DNA of 64,000 nt from Rhodococcus spelaei (GCF_006704125.1 NZ_VIGH01000008.1:186001-250000); one strand, 5' to 3'. Counted from the first letter of the stretch, positions 1 to 9,584 are shown. The notes: generated from the letters alone by a model not told the origin. Translations and numbers: made by a program.

Positions 1-703
1 GGTGCAGCCCGACGAGGGCGACCACCGTCGCGAGGACGGCGACGATCATCGCGACGAGCTTGACCGCGGACGGCGTCGACGTGAACCGGGTGTCGAGATC
101 GGCGGTCACCGACAGGCCAACGGGAGCAGCGCCGTGAAGATCAGTGAATACGCCGACCATCTGCGGACGGAAGTCGCCGGTGAGAGTGGCCCCGTCGCTG
201 CCGTCGACCGTGGTGGTGGTCTGTTCCGCGGTCGACGTCACGGTCACCGCCCGCCCCGCGAGGTCGGCGACCGGGACCGAGAGCAGGTGCTGGTCGCGTT
301 GAACGATCTCGAATTGTGCGGATCCGCCATCCGCGCCCGCGTTGATGCGGGCGACGAGCCCGTAGCGCGCCGCGTCCGCTGAGCCCACCGGGGCGGTCGA
401 GACGACGACACCGCCCGCCGCGGCCAACTGTTGTACCGCGGCCGCGGGAATCTTCAGGTCGAGTTCGAGCGGCGCGTACGAGACCAGCGGAGCATCAACA
501 CTGGTGAGCGAACCCGCCTGCGGCCAGGACAGTTTCGCGGTCTCCTGCTGTACCGGCAGGAACGGCACCGACACGGCGGCCAGGATCGCGAGCACCGACG
601 CGACGGCGGCGACGACCCGGACCCTGGTCACATCCCCACGGGACACCGGGGTCGGGTCCGGTCGGTCGGACTGCGTTCGGTCGGCCACGGCACTGTCGGT
701 CAC
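1..703 (-). CDS. Arabinosyltransferase Emb family, N-terminal part (gene runs off the window)
   Basis: This is the 5' end of a large cell-wall arabinosyltransferase of the EmbA/B/C family, which polymerises arabinan of arabinogalactan or lipoarabinomannan from decaprenyl-phospho-arabinose. About 234 residues are visible of roughly 1,050-1,100 expected. After a short polar start with a GTG codon (complement of 701-703), one membrane segment (VRVVAAVASVLAILAAVSVPFLPV) is followed by the family-typical LSWPQ and APLVSYAPLELDL stretches of the first extracytoplasmic domain. A second hydrophobic segment begins at the window edge (KLVAMIVAVLATVVALVGL). Which paralogue it is (embA, embB or embC) cannot be told from this part. 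The gene starts 305 bases from a divergent reductase gene. The family call is firm; the start is inferred from the reading frame. Confidence 0.85.
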   Translation of the reverse strand, partial: MTDSAVADRTQSDRPDPTPVSRGDVTRVRVVAAVASVLAILAAVSVPFLPVQQETAKLSWPQAGSLTSVDAPLVSYAPLELDLKIPAAAVQQLAAAGGVVVSTAPVGSADAARYGLVARINAGADGGSAQFEIVQRDQHLLSVPVADLAGRAVTVTSTAEQTTTTVDGSDGATLTGDFRPQMVGVFTDLHGAAPVGLSVTADLDTRFTSTPSAVKLVAMIVAVLATVVALVGLH

Positions 704-1007
704 GACGATCGATGCTAGACGGGCGGATCCGGGAAAGGTCCCAGATGGTCTTTCGCCGTGGCTCCTTGCAACGAGTGTGGGACCGCCCATGCGACCCGCT
801 CCGTGAGTCGGCCTGTGTCCAGGTCGGTGAGCTCGGCGGCGTGCTCACGCCGACGGTCTCGACGTCCGTATTCCAGCGGTCCAGGGTGGCGGCATGTTCG
901 ACTGGGTGCGGGGCGACCGGGACTCCGGGAGTCGAACGGCGATGAGTTTCGCCGTAATTTCCCGTCTGTATCCACAGACCTTGTCACTTGGACCCGAGGA
1001 GAGCGCC
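704..1007. other. Divergent intergenic region between emb and the reductase gene
   Basis: There is no convincing gene here. Short open frames exist on the minus strand, but none has a start with a ribosome binding site or a family I recognise. A small perfect inverted repeat, GTCTGT-ATCC-ACAGAC at 964-979, lies 28 bases before the start of the downstream gene and could be an operator. Its right half with the spacer (TATCCACA) also resembles a DnaA box. Confidence 0.4.
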
Positions 1008-1583
1008 ATGACCGCCACCTACACCTTCGACGTCTTTTCCAGCCTCGACGGCTTCGGCGGCGTCAGCGACGGGGACTGGGGCGGCTACTGGGGCAAGCAA
1101 GGCCCCGAACTGCTCGACCATCGCCTCGGTTTGTACGAGACGGAGCAGCGGATGGTCTTCGGGGCCAACACCTATCGGGCGTTCACACAGCTGCTGGCCT
1201 CGGACACAGAGGAGTCGGTGCGCGACCCATGGGTCTCCCGGATGAGGAGTCTGCCGGCGACGGTGGTGTCGACCACCCTGCACGGACCTCTCGACTGGCC
1301 GGACGCGACCGTCGTGAGCGGTGACGCCGTCGACGTCGTCGCCCGCCTCAAGCAGGAGTCCGAGGTGCCGTTGCGCTCACACGGCAGCCTGTCGATGAAC
1401 CGGGCGCTGATGGCCGCCGGCCTGGTCGACCTCATCCAGGTGACGCTCTTCCCCGTGATCACCGGTCAGACCGGTGACGACCCGATCTTCCAGGGTGCGG
1501 CCGACTTCGACCTCGAACTGATCGAGAGCCGGACCCTCGACGGTCACATCCAGGAGCTCATCTACCGACCGACTCTTCATTGA
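1008..1583 (+). CDS. RibD C-terminal/DHFR-fold family reductase
   Basis: A 191-residue single-domain protein of the RibD C-terminal (dihydrofolate-reductase fold) family, probably an NADPH-dependent reductase of unknown substrate. The family signature is visible: the SLDGFGG segment near residue 15, a catalytic-site-like VFGANTYRAF stretch, a LRSHGSLSMNRALMAAGLVDLIQVTLFPVITG core and a C-terminal IQELIYRP strand. The ATG at 1008 is chosen over upstream in-frame starts because GAGGAGA sits 5-11 bases before it and because the protein aligns with the family from there. It converges on a VOC gene and has no operon partner. It is not the riboflavin-pathway RibD, which lies at 62557-63579. Confidence 0.75.
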   Translation: MTATYTFDVFSSLDGFGGVSDGDWGGYWGKQGPELLDHRLGLYETEQRMVFGANTYRAFTQLLASDTEESVRDPWVSRMRSLPATVVSTTLHGPLDWPDATVVSGDAVDVVARLKQESEVPLRSHGSLSMNRALMAAGLVDLIQVTLFPVITGQTGDDPIFQGAADFDLELIESRTLDGHIQELIYRPTLH

Positions 1584-1607
1584 CCGCCCCTGTCGGCGGC
1601 AGGTGCG

Positions 1608-2048
1608 TCAGCCGATCTGCTCGAACAGGGACACGATGATCCCTTCAGGCCCACGCACGTAGGCCATCTGCACGCTGTTCTCGTACTCCCCGATGCCGCC
1701 GATGAGCCCGTACCCGTCCATCGCCAACTCGTCGACGACCGCCCGGAGGTTCCCGACCTCGAACGACACGTTGCGCAGACCGAGCTCGTTGGCCATCGCG
1801 GTGGGCGATCCGGGCCGGTGGTCGGGCGTGACGAAGCTCGAGAGCTCCAGCCGGGACCCACCGCCGGGCGGCCGCAGCATGGTGATCTGACAGTGCGCGC
1901 CCGGGATGCCGCAGACGGTCTCCACGAACTCGCCCTCCACCGATCCGGTGCCCTCGACCTCGAGACCCAGTCCGACGAAGAAGGCCGTGACCGAGGCAAG
2001 GTCTGCGACGGTGATGCCGATGTGGTCGAAACGGTGCACGTGTGCCAT
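1608..2048 (-). CDS. VOC (glyoxalase/bleomycin-resistance/dioxygenase) family protein
   Basis: A 146-residue protein with two beta-alpha-beta-beta-beta modules of the vicinal-oxygen-chelate fold. The first begins RFDHIGITVADL (His as likely metal ligand), and a second half contains LRNVSFEVGNLRAVVDEL and ends with GPEGIIVSLFEQ, where the Glu matches the usual last metal ligand. Such proteins bind a divalent metal and act as glyoxalases, epimerases, dioxygenases or resistance proteins; the substrate cannot be deduced. It is the last of four minus-strand genes running from 5791 down to 1608, but the 94-base gap to the preceding gene makes co-transcription uncertain. Confidence 0.75.
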   Translation of the reverse strand: MAHVHRFDHIGITVADLASVTAFFVGLGLEVEGTGSVEGEFVETVCGIPGAHCQITMLRPPGGGSRLELSSFVTPDHRPGSPTAMANELGLRNVSFEVGNLRAVVDELAMDGYGLIGGIGEYENSVQMAYVRGPEGIIVSLFEQIG

Positions 2049-2142
2049 GGGATCTGTCCTCCAACAGTTGTCTTGAGTGTCGACGCTGAGACCTCGTCGA
2101 GACCGGCCGTGATCGCCGACCGGGTGGACCCCGCGGCGCTAC

Positions 2143-3165
2143 TCAGGCGCGCGCCCAGGGGTCGTCCGAGGTCCGGTGCCACTCGGTCGGATCCCCGTCG
2201 ACGACGATGTGGTCACCACGCAGCCAGAAGGTGGCGTCGGGGTTCCAGCCGCCCAGCACGGTGGCACCTGCATGGGCGGCGAGGGGGATCGCGATCCCGG
2301 GCGTGGTGAGGTAGCCGTGCACGGTCAGGTGCACGGCGTCGTAGTCCGCCGCTACCGCAAGCCAGTCCGGAATGAACCAGTCGTGGTGTTCTCCGGTGGT
2401 GGCGTACCAGTCGGAGCGACGTGACGCCGGTACCGGCAAGGGATACGTGTCGACAAGGTGCGCCCAGGCCGCCGGACTCGTGATCTCGTAGATGCGGGGC
2501 GTGCCGTCGATTCGTACCGGCCAGACACGTGCGTTCTTGCCATCCGAGATGTCGTCCTCTTCGAGCAGCAGTTCCAGGGCGCCGAGGCCGTCCCGCGCGC
2601 GGCTGGTGACGGGTGTCCCGCCGGTGATCGGGGTGGACCACCATTCGCCGCCGATCTGCCTGTCCGGATCGTCGATCAGATACTCCCGGAACCGGCGTTC
2701 GTTGGTGAGTGCGTCCGCTCGCCACCGTTCCAGGTGGCCGTCGACTCGGCGGATCCGCAGCGGCAACTCCGACCAGCCGTGGTGGGAGTAGCGCTTCTCC
2801 ACCAACCGCTGGTTGCCGAGATCGACGGGGTCCGCCCACCAGTCGGTATGGGGTGAGGCCAGGGCTGCCTGGGCGATCGGCCGCAGGGCGGCAACGATTT
2901 CCGGGCGAGCGAACATCAGGTCTTCCCTGTCCGGTGGCTGCCAGTAGCGGGCAAAGTCGGTGGCCAGGGCCAACGCGTCGAGCAGCTCGATCTCCGTCAA
3001 CCGGGCGACCGCGCGGACGTCGACGTTCGCGAGGACGTCGAGGACCTGGCCGGCCGATTGCACGAGCTCATTGGGGCGCGGCTTGCCGTTGTCGGCGGCA
3101 TAGCCGACGTTCGAGCAGAAGTACCGGCCGCGCGGTGAGGCGACCAGTAGCGAGACCGTGTCCAT
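2143..3165 (-). CDS. Conserved hypothetical protein, unknown function
   Basis: A 340-residue soluble protein with no signal peptide or membrane segment. I do not recognise a characterised family. Visible blocks that look structured include HHGWSELPLRIRRVDGHLERW, GEWWSTPITGGTPVTSRARDGLG, VRIDGTPRIYEITSPAAWAHLVDTYPLPV and HDWFIPDWLAVAADYDAVHLTVHGYLTT. It is Trp- and acid-rich, and the C-terminus (GDHIVVDGDPTEWHRTSDDPW) is plausible as a globular end. I take the ATG at 3165 because MDTVSLLVASPRG looks like a folded N-terminus; an ATG at 3189 would add eight residues. It follows the FAD monooxygenase gene on the same strand with a gap of about 45 bases, so the two may be co-transcribed. Confidence 0.6.
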   Translation of the reverse strand: MDTVSLLVASPRGRYFCSNVGYAADNGKPRPNELVQSAGQVLDVLANVDVRAVARLTEIELLDALALATDFARYWQPPDREDLMFARPEIVAALRPIAQAALASPHTDWWADPVDLGNQRLVEKRYSHHGWSELPLRIRRVDGHLERWRADALTNERRFREYLIDDPDRQIGGEWWSTPITGGTPVTSRARDGLGALELLLEEDDISDGKNARVWPVRIDGTPRIYEITSPAAWAHLVDTYPLPVPASRRSDWYATTGEHHDWFIPDWLAVAADYDAVHLTVHGYLTTPGIAIPLAAHAGATVLGGWNPDATFWLRGDHIVVDGDPTEWHRTSDDPWARA

Positions 3166-3210
3166 GAAGTGGAAACTAATGCACTCCAACGCGCTACCCG
3201 CGGCTATCGC

Positions 3211-4860
3211 TCAGGGACGCGAGCACAGGACTGCCGCCAGGTGCTCGTCGAGGCCGTCGACGGTGATCGCGTCGCTGCGGTACCCGACGTAGCTGTCGGG
3301 CCGGATCAGGTAACCGCACAGCCCGTGCGGGCGGTAGCCGGCCGCGAAGTGTCCGGCGTTGTCGCGCAGGGTGATTCCCGACGCGTCGGGCAGCGCGGCC
3401 GCCGTGAGGATGTAGGCGCGGACCTCCGGGCCGTACCGCTCCTCGACCGCTGCGGCGACGTCGCGCTGTCGCATCCACGACGCCTGGTCTGTCGCCCACA
3501 GCAGCAGGGTGTGCCCCGGGTGGCGCAGCAGTTCGTGCAGTCGCGTCCCGAACGTGGCGGTGTCCTGGCCGAGTTCGGTTGCGTCCGGCGCCCGTTCGCC
3601 GGGGAGCGGACCACCGTCCAGCGAACCGCCGGCGACGTCCTCTCCGACCAGCGGGCTGTCCGGGTAGGCGACCAGCAATTGCGCCTCGCGGGCCATGACC
3701 GATGCTGGGTCGGTGTCGTCGGCGCCGATGCCACGGCGAGCCTGTCGCACCGTGCGCCCGACCACCTCCTCGCCGACCGGGTGACGCTCGAGGTGATAGC
3801 TCTCCAGCAGGTCCTCCGCGGCGCGTCCGCGCACCGCCAGGGCCAACTTCCACCCGAGGTTCACGGCATCCTGGATGCCGGTGTTCATGCCCTGCGCGCC
3901 GGTCGGCGGGTGGATGTGCGCGGCATCGCCGGCCAGGAACACCCGACCCGCGCTGTAGCGTTCGGCCAGCCGGTGGCTGATCCGGAACACCGAGGACCAG
4001 CGCATCGTGTGCGCCATTGTCGGCTGCGGCGAGAGTCGGTCCAGGACCGCCTGCACGTGCCGCAGTTCCGGTGCCCTGCCGCCCTCGAGTCCGTGCGCGA
4101 CCTCGCCGGAACCCGTTGGCGCACTGGACAGTTCGTCGGGGACGAGCATCGAGATCCGGTAGCGGCGGTCGCCGGGCAGCGGGATGCACACCAGCAGGTC
4201 GTCGGTGACACCGTCGCTCTGGTGCATCGACCTGACCCCGAACCCGGTCGGCATGCTCCAGTCCACCTCGACGTCCGCGAGCATGTACTCCTCCGGGAAG
4301 GCGTCGCCCTCGAAGCCGACACCGAGGCCCTTCCGGACCGCGCTGTGCGCGCCGTCGCAGCCGACCAGGTAGCGGGACGCGATCGTCGACCGACCGTGCG
4401 GGCCGCGGATGGTCGAGACGACGTGGTCGTCGTGCTGGTCGAACCCGGCGAACTCGAGTTCGCGGCGCGCCGACACCCCGCGCTGCGCCAGCGCGTCCGC
4501 GAGGACCCGTTCGGTCTCGTACTGGGGCAGCGCGGCGAAGCGGTACGGCACCTGGTCCGGCAGCGACAGCTCCAGCGTCGCGGTCCGGACGCCGTTGACG
4601 TACACCAGTTGTCCGCGCATGGTGGTCGCCGCGTCGAGGGCCGGTCTCGCCACCCCCATGGCGTCCCACAGTTCCAGCGTGCGCGGCTGGATGCCGACCG
4701 CCTTCGCGTACGGCGCGCGCTCGGCGAGCTTGTCGACGACGATGACGTCGACGTCGCGGCGACGCAGTTCGAGGGCGAGTGTGAGCCCGACCGGTCCGGC
4801 ACCGACGATCAGGACGTCGGTGCTCGTGTGCGGAACCTTCGGATCCACAGACGAAGTCAT
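3211..4860 (-). CDS. FAD-dependent aromatic hydroxylase (PheA/TfdB-type monooxygenase)
   Basis: A 549-residue class A flavoprotein monooxygenase that would hydroxylate an aromatic substrate with NAD(P)H and O2. The Rossmann dinucleotide motif GAGPVGLTLALEL is at residues 18-30, the mid-protein DG motif is YLVGCDGAHSAVRKGL, and the FAD-ribityl GD motif is RVFLAGDAAHIHPPTGAQGMN. The C-terminal domain is thioredoxin-like, as in PheA/TfdB and anthracycline/rifampicin hydroxylases. The ATG at 4860 leaves a normal N-terminus; no strong ribosome site is visible. It starts 13 bases after the DUF5995 gene ends, so the pair is probably an operon. The substrate is unknown; a phenolic or antibiotic target is possible (rifampicin monooxygenases belong to this wider group). 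Confidence 0.85.
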   Translation of the reverse strand: MTSSVDPKVPHTSTDVLIVGAGPVGLTLALELRRRDVDVIVVDKLAERAPYAKAVGIQPRTLELWDAMGVARPALDAATTMRGQLVYVNGVRTATLELSLPDQVPYRFAALPQYETERVLADALAQRGVSARRELEFAGFDQHDDHVVSTIRGPHGRSTIASRYLVGCDGAHSAVRKGLGVGFEGDAFPEEYMLADVEVDWSMPTGFGVRSMHQSDGVTDDLLVCIPLPGDRRYRISMLVPDELSSAPTGSGEVAHGLEGGRAPELRHVQAVLDRLSPQPTMAHTMRWSSVFRISHRLAERYSAGRVFLAGDAAHIHPPTGAQGMNTGIQDAVNLGWKLALAVRGRAAEDLLESYHLERHPVGEEVVGRTVRQARRGIGADDTDPASVMAREAQLLVAYPDSPLVGEDVAGGSLDGGPLPGERAPDATELGQDTATFGTRLHELLRHPGHTLLLWATDQASWMRQRDVAAAVEERYGPEVRAYILTAAALPDASGITLRDNAGHFAAGYRPHGLCGYLIRPDSYVGYRSDAITVDGLDEHLAAVLCSRP

Positions 4861-4873
4861 GTCCGGAATTGTC

Positions 4874-5791
4874 TCAGAGCCCGCCGAGCCTGGCCAGGAC
4901 TTCGATGGCGCCGTCGGCGGTGGACCACAGCGCATTCATCTCGGCTTCGGCGCCTGGCGCGGTCTGTGGATTCTGCAGGGCGAAGCCGTTGGCCAAGGTC
5001 AGCGTGTTGTATCCGCTGTCGGCGGCCCGCAGTAGCAGCTCGGACCCGACGCCGGCGCCGGTGAGCCGGTCGAGGCCCTCGCCGAGGAAGTAGAAGCGCC
5101 ACAGGGGCCCGAGGTCGGCGCCGTACACCGCCTTGGTCCGGGTGACGATCGCGTCGCCGTCGGTGGCGATGGAGTCGACGATCTTGTAGAAGTCGGGCAC
5201 GTTCTGCGCGGTGGTGCCGGTTGCGGCGACCGACCGGGCCAGGTCGATCGTCAGGTGCGCGTTGTATCCGGTCATCGCGACCCGCGCCGGCGACTGGGCG
5301 CAGTCGTAGGCCAGGGTGAAATAGCGTTGCCAGTCGGGTTCGATTGGCGTGCCGGTGAATTCGGCGTGCACGTTCACCAGGTAGCGCCGCAGCAGGTCAG
5401 TGCTGATCGCATGCGCCCACGCGGGCGTGGCGAACGAGGCGGGGGAGCGTTGCAGCGGCATCACCGCGGCCTGCTCGACGGCATCGAGGCCGATGCCGAA
5501 CAGTCCGCGCCGGTCGTGGTGTGCGACGAGGATCTCCGCGATCCGGTGCTGACGGTCGACCTGGTCCCCGAGGCGAGCCATCGGATCGCCGGCGGTGATC
5601 GTCGTGGTGTCCGACAGTGCCGCGACGGTGGCGATCTCGGCGTCGGTCAGGGCTGTGCCGCAGGCCGAGGCCGGGACTGTGGCGCTCGCGGCGGCGGTCG
5701 GCGTGACGGCGATCGAGGCGAGCAGGGGCAGGGCGGCGACGGCGGCGAGGCGGATCGCGACCGTGCGCACGGTGGAGCGGCGTCGTCTCAT
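4874..5791 (-). CDS. Secreted DUF5995 family protein
   Basis: A 305-residue protein with a Sec-type signal peptide: an Arg-rich start (MRRRRSTVRTVAIRL), a hydrophobic core and a likely cut after TAAASA near residue 37. The mature part is largely helical and matches my recollection of DUF5995 (conserved TDLLRRYLVNVHAEFTGTP, DWQRYFTLAYDCAQ, MTGYNAHLTIDLARSV and PDFYKIVDSI). No enzymatic activity is established for the family. It is the first gene of a probable transcript continuing into the FAD monooxygenase 13 bases downstream. It faces the SOS-controlled radical SAM gene across a 91-base divergent region. Confidence 0.75.
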   Translation of the reverse strand: MRRRRSTVRTVAIRLAAVAALPLLASIAVTPTAAASATVPASACGTALTDAEIATVAALSDTTTITAGDPMARLGDQVDRQHRIAEILVAHHDRRGLFGIGLDAVEQAAVMPLQRSPASFATPAWAHAISTDLLRRYLVNVHAEFTGTPIEPDWQRYFTLAYDCAQSPARVAMTGYNAHLTIDLARSVAATGTTAQNVPDFYKIVDSIATDGDAIVTRTKAVYGADLGPLWRFYFLGEGLDRLTGAGVGSELLLRAADSGYNTLTLANGFALQNPQTAPGAEAEMNALWSTADGAIEVLARLGGL

Positions 5792-5847
5792 CGGCGGAGT
5801 GTAGCGAGGGTCGCGGCGTCGGTCGGGGCGGTCGTCGGCGCGCACGC

Positions 5848-5882
5848 TTGACTTAACGTAGAACAAGTGTTCGACTCTGTGT
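5848..5882 (+). promoter_or_regulatory. Promoter and LexA (SOS) box of the radical SAM gene
   Basis: A 16-bp palindrome at 5859-5874 (TAGAACAAGTGTTCGA) matches the mycobacterial/Bacillus-type LexA box TCGAAC-N4-GTTCGA with one mismatch. TTGACT at 5848-5853 is a good -35 element. A -10 placed 17 bases later (5871-5876, TCGACT) would put the transcript start about on the ATG at 5883, so the mRNA is probably leaderless and the LexA box covers the core promoter. Confidence 0.75.
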
Positions 5883-6926
5883 ATGCGATGGCAGGGACAG
5901 ACCCTCGACGCCGTGCAGTCCCAGATCGACGACGGTGCTCTCCCCGGCCTGGCGCGCGTCGGCCTCGTGCGCAGCGTACAGACTCCCGAGTTCGAGGGGA
6001 TCACCTTCCACGAGGTGCTGTGCAAGTCGGCCCTGAACAAGGTGCCGGAGGAGTCGGCACTGCCGTTCCGCTTCACCGTCAACGCCTTTCGCGGTTGCTC
6101 GCACGCCTGTCGCTACTGCTTCGCTCGACCGACACACGAGTACCTCGAGCTGGATGCGGGCCGCGACTTCGACAGTCAGGTCGTGGTGAAGACCAACATC
6201 GCGGCGGTGCTGCGCCGCGAGCTGGCGAAGCGGTCCTGGAAGCGCGAACCGGTCGCGCTCGGCACCAACACCGACCCGTACCAACGGGCGGAGGGCCGAT
6301 ACCGGTTGATGCCCGGGATCATCGGTGCCCTCGCGGAATCCGGCACCCCGTTCTCCATCCTCACCAAGGGCACGCTGCTGCGACGCGACCTGCCGCTGCT
6401 GACCCTGGCCGCCCGGCAGGTCGACGTCGGGATCGGGGTGTCGCTCGCCATCCACGACCCGGACCTGCAGAAGGCAATCGAGCCCGGGACGCCGTCGCCG
6501 CGGGCTCGGCTCGAGCTGATCCGCGCGATCACCGACGCCGGTTTCGACTGCAATGTGATGGTGGCCCCGGTGATTCCGTACCTGACCGACTCGACGCGAC
6601 ACCTCGACGAGTTGCTCGGTGCGATTTCCGAGGCGGGCGCGACCGGGGTCACGGTGTTCCCGATGCACCTGCGCGGCAGTACCCGGGGCTGGTTCCTGAA
6701 CTGGCTGGCCGAGGAGCATCCGGCACTGATCCGCCGGTACCGGCAGCTCTACGGCCGCGGCGCCTACGTGACACCCGAGTACAAGCAGTGGTTGCGCGGC
6801 CGGGTGGCGCCGCTGGTCGAGAAGTACGGCCTCGGTGGCAGTTCCGACCACCGGCACGAGGCCGCGCCTGCGCCGGTGCGCGAGCTCGTCGGCGCGGGCG
6901 CCGCCCCTGCACTCACCCTGTTCTGA
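5883..6926 (+). CDS. Rv2578c-type radical SAM protein
   Basis: A 347-residue radical SAM enzyme of the SplB-like group. The iron-sulfur cluster ligands are the CxxxCxxC of [14 protein letters not shown] (Cys72, Cys76, Cys79). [13 protein letters not shown] and the [13 protein letters not shown] strand fit the TIM-barrel SAM-binding core. The protein begins MRWQGQ, like M. tuberculosis Rv2578c, and the ATG lies only eight bases after an SOS box, without a Shine-Dalgarno sequence, which suggests a leaderless mRNA. The SOS box implies induction by DNA damage; from memory Rv2578c itself has been listed in the LexA regulon. Relation to spore photoproduct lyase makes DNA-lesion reversal an attractive but unproved role. 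It is a single gene with phoA starting 110 bases downstream. Confidence 0.85.
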   Translation: MRWQGQTLDAVQSQIDDGALPGLARVGLVRSVQTPEFEGITFHEVLCKSALNKVPEESALPFRFTVNAFRGCSHACRYCFARPTHEYLELDAGRDFDSQVVVKTNIAAVLRRELAKRSWKREPVALGTNTDPYQRAEGRYRLMPGIIGALAESGTPFSILTKGTLLRRDLPLLTLAARQVDVGIGVSLAIHDPDLQKAIEPGTPSPRARLELIRAITDAGFDCNVMVAPVIPYLTDSTRHLDELLGAISEAGATGVTVFPMHLRGSTRGWFLNWLAEEHPALIRRYRQLYGRGAYVTPEYKQWLRGRVAPLVEKYGLGGSSDHRHEAAPAPVRELVGAGAAPALTLF

Positions 6927-7035
6927 CGCAGGACTCCTCACGGCACCCGGACTGTTGCCGGGCGTTCATCGTGGCGGCCGATCATTCGGCGCGGCACAAC
7001 GAACATTTCGCCCACACGAAGGAGTCTCGATCCGA

Positions 7036-8568
7036 ATGTCCTCGTCGACCAATTCCCGCCGGGTCCTGGTGGCCGCGCTCGCGCTCACAGCGCTGGCGGC
7101 CGCCGGCTGCAGCAGCGGATCCGGTGACTCGCCGAAGTCCAACGGCGACACGGTCACCCGCGCGGCCGCAGGAGACGTGACGAGCAACGGCGGCGCCCGC
7201 CGCCTCGACTCCGAGCAGTCGCAGGCCCTCAAGGACGCGATCAACTCGTCCGGCGCGAAGAACGTCATCCTGCTGATCGGTGACGGGATGGGCGACTCCG
7301 AGATCACCGCGGCGCGCAACTACGCTGAGGGTGCGGGCGGCAGTTTCGCCGGCCTGGACGCTCTGCCGATCACCGGGCAGTACACGCACTACGCACTGAC
7401 CAAGGACGGCAAGCCGGACTACGTGACCGACTCTGCCGCCAGCGGATCCGCCTGGGCCGCGGGAACCAAGACCTACAACGGCGCGATCTCCGTCGACATC
7501 AAGGGTCAGGCCCAGCGGACCGTCCTGGAGTTGGCGAAGGCGGCAGGCAAGGCCACCGGCAACGTCTCGACCGCCGAGATCCAGGACGCGACCCCCGCCG
7601 TCCTCGCCTCGCACGTCAGCAGCCGCAAGTGCTACGGCCCGGAGGTCACCAGCAAGACCTGTCCGGAGAACGCGCTCGAGAACGGCGGCGCGGGATCGAT
7701 CAGCGAGCAGTTCCTCGGCACCCGCGCCGACGTCACCCTCGGCGGCGGCGCCAAGTCGTTCGGTGAGACAGCCAAGGCGGGCGAGTGGCAGGGCCGGACC
7801 CTCGCCGAGCAGGCGAAGGTTCGCGGCTACCAGATGGTCTCCACCGCAACGGAACTGGACAAGATCGACAAGGCGAACCAGGACGCCCCGGTGCTCGGAC
7901 TGTTTGCCGACGGCAACATGCCGGTCCGCTGGCAGGGGTCGGTCGCCACCCGCGGCGGCTACCTGCAGCCCGCCGAGACCTGCATCGACAACCCCAAGCG
8001 GACCGCCGAGGTGCCCACCCTGGCCGCGATGACCCAGAAGGCCATTGACCTGCTCGCCCCCAACGACAACGGCTTCTTCCTGCAGGTCGAGGGCGCGTCC
8101 ATCGACAAGCAGGACCACGCCGCCAACCCGTGCGGCCAGATCGGTGAGACCGTCGACCTCGACGAGGCCGTGCAGAAGGCACTCGCGTTCGCCAAGGCGG
8201 ACGGGCAGACACTGGTCGTCGTCACCGCCGACCACGCGCACTCCAGCCAGATCGTCGGAAACATGACCGACGCCGACATCGCCTCCATCGCGACGGCGCA
8301 GAACCTTCCGTTCGAGCGGGCGCGGGACATCGTCTACCCGGGCCTGACCCGCCGACTCACCACCAAGGACGGCTCCGAGATGACGCTGAGCTACGGCACG
8401 TCCGAGGACCCGGCGGTCGAGTCCGAAGGACACACCGGCTCGCAGCTGAAGGTCGCGGCCTTCGGTCCCCGGGCGGCGAACGTCAGTGGCCTGACCGATC
8501 AGACCGATCTGTTCTTCACGATGACCGACGCACTCGGCCTGGACCGCACGAAGGGCGCGTCCAAGTAG
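7036..8568 (+). CDS. Alkaline phosphatase, PhoA type, lipoprotein
   Basis: A 510-residue exported phosphomonoesterase. The N-terminus is a lipoprotein signal: a short Arg region, a hydrophobic stretch and the lipobox AAGC at residues 23-26. Metal-site motifs are in the usual order: [18 protein letters not shown] (first Asp), [13 protein letters not shown] with the catalytic Ser near residue 133, [25 protein letters not shown] and the late GHTGSQL histidine. It would free phosphate from organic esters at the cell surface, typically in phosphate starvation, though I see no clear Pho box. The ATG at 7036 is supported by AAGGAG 11 bases upstream. A strong hairpin at 8603-8633 ends the transcript. 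Confidence 0.92.
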   Translation: MSSSTNSRRVLVAALALTALAAAGCSSGSGDSPKSNGDTVTRAAAGDVTSNGGARRLDSEQSQALKDAINSSGAKNVILLIGDGMGDSEITAARNYAEGAGGSFAGLDALPITGQYTHYALTKDGKPDYVTDSAASGSAWAAGTKTYNGAISVDIKGQAQRTVLELAKAAGKATGNVSTAEIQDATPAVLASHVSSRKCYGPEVTSKTCPENALENGGAGSISEQFLGTRADVTLGGGAKSFGETAKAGEWQGRTLAEQAKVRGYQMVSTATELDKIDKANQDAPVLGLFADGNMPVRWQGSVATRGGYLQPAETCIDNPKRTAEVPTLAAMTQKAIDLLAPNDNGFFLQVEGASIDKQDHAANPCGQIGETVDLDEAVQKALAFAKADGQTLVVVTADHAHSSQIVGNMTDADIASIATAQNLPFERARDIVYPGLTRRLTTKDGSEMTLSYGTSEDPAVESEGHTGSQLKVAAFGPRAANVSGLTDQTDLFFTMTDALGLDRTKGASK

Positions 8569-8602
8569 TCAGGTAGTTGTCAGACAGTGCCGCAAGATGA
8601 TT

Positions 8603-8633
8603 CGGCCGCCCATGCGTCGCGCATGGGCGGCCG
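8603..8633. terminator. Bidirectional hairpin terminator between phoA and the zinc peptidase
   Basis: A perfect 14-bp stem (CGGCCGCCCATGCG against its complement) closes a 3-base TCG loop. It sits 35 bases after phoA and 13 bases from the end of the opposing gene, so it can serve both strands. There is no U tract, as is usual in actinobacteria. Confidence 0.85.
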
Positions 8634-8645
8634 TATCGCTGCAGG

Positions 8646-9584
8646 TTACGGCTTCAGCGCCGGCGGGTTGTTCAGGTCGCGGGCCGCGTAGGTGTTGCAG
8701 TCGGCCACCCGGCCGGTGCGGTAGCCGGTGAGGAACCACTTCTGCCGCTGTTCCGAGGAGCCGTGCGTCCAGCCCTCGGGATTGACCCGGCCGCTCGAGG
8801 CCCGCTGGATCCGGTCGTCACCCACCGACGACGCCGCCGAGAGCGCGTCCTTGATGTCCGCCTCGGTGAGGGTGTTGAGGAACGGCGGGCCGCCGTCGGG
8901 CCCGGGCTGGCTGTCGGCGAAGTGTGCCCAGATGCCCGCGTAGCAGTCGGCCTGCAGTTCGGTCCGTACCGCCGCGGACTGCGCGCCCTTCGGGTCGGTC
9001 TGGGCGCGGCCGATGTCGCCGAGCTGGTTCTGGATGTGGTGGCCGATCTCGTGCGCGACCACGTACTCCTGGGCGAGCGGGCCGCCACTGGAACCGAACC
9101 GGTCGACCAGCAGCTGGAAGAAGCTGGTGTCGAAGTAGGCGGTGGAGTCGGCGGGGCAGTAGAACGGCCCCACGTCGCTGGTGGCGTTGCCGCAGCCGGT
9201 GTTCACCGCACCCGAGAACAGCATGACGGCCGGCTGGACGTACGCGGTGCCGGTCTGCTGCTTGAGCTGCTGCTCCCACACCGAGTCGAGGCTCGCGGCG
9301 GTGAACGCGACCCGGCAGTTCACGTCGCGGTTCGCGTCGGCGCCGGTCTCGCAGCCCTCCAGGGTGTTCGCGGCGCCGGTGCCCACCTGGGCCGGGCCGC
9401 TGACCGCGCCGGACAGTCCGCCCAACAGCGACCCCGGGTTGCCGCCCATCAGCAGGGCGAGCACGAGCACGATCAGACCGCCGGCGCCGCCGCCGAGCGC
9501 GAACTTGCCGCCCCGACCGCCGCCCCCGCCGCCGCCGACCGAGACCCGTCCCGAATCCATCCGAGCGCCGTCGTTGAATGTCAT
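8646..9584 (-). CDS. Neutral zinc metallopeptidase (YpfJ/KPN_02809 family)
   Basis: A 312-residue membrane-anchored protein. A Gly-rich cytosolic start is followed by one membrane segment ([14 protein letters not shown], about residues 35-50) and an external zinc peptidase-like domain. The zinc motif is [13 protein letters not shown] near residue 177, with the downstream [13 protein letters not shown] as the third-ligand region. Four cysteines (EGCETG, DVNC, NTGCGN, FYCPAD) fit an oxidising environment. Proteolytic activity is assumed from the family rather than shown. The ATG at 9584 gives the family N-terminus [15 protein letters not shown]; upstream in-frame extension reads into the aspS promoter and is rejected. 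It is divergent from aspS and ends at a shared terminator. Confidence 0.85.
   Translation of the reverse strand: MTFNDGARMDSGRVSVGGGGGGGRGGKFALGGGAGGLIVLVLALLMGGNPGSLLGGLSGAVSGPAQVGTGAANTLEGCETGADANRDVNCRVAFTAASLDSVWEQQLKQQTGTAYVQPAVMLFSGAVNTGCGNATSDVGPFYCPADSTAYFDTSFFQLLVDRFGSSGGPLAQEYVVAHEIGHHIQNQLGDIGRAQTDPKGAQSAAVRTELQADCYAGIWAHFADSQPGPDGGPPFLNTLTEADIKDALSAASSVGDDRIQRASSGRVNPEGWTHGSSEQRQKWFLTGYRTGRVADCNTYAARDLNNPPALKP

Noticed and set aside
715-987. Possible gene remnant on the minus strand between emb and the reductase
   Set aside because: Fragments look protein-like in two frames, but I cannot name a family or show a start, so I did not call a pseudogene.
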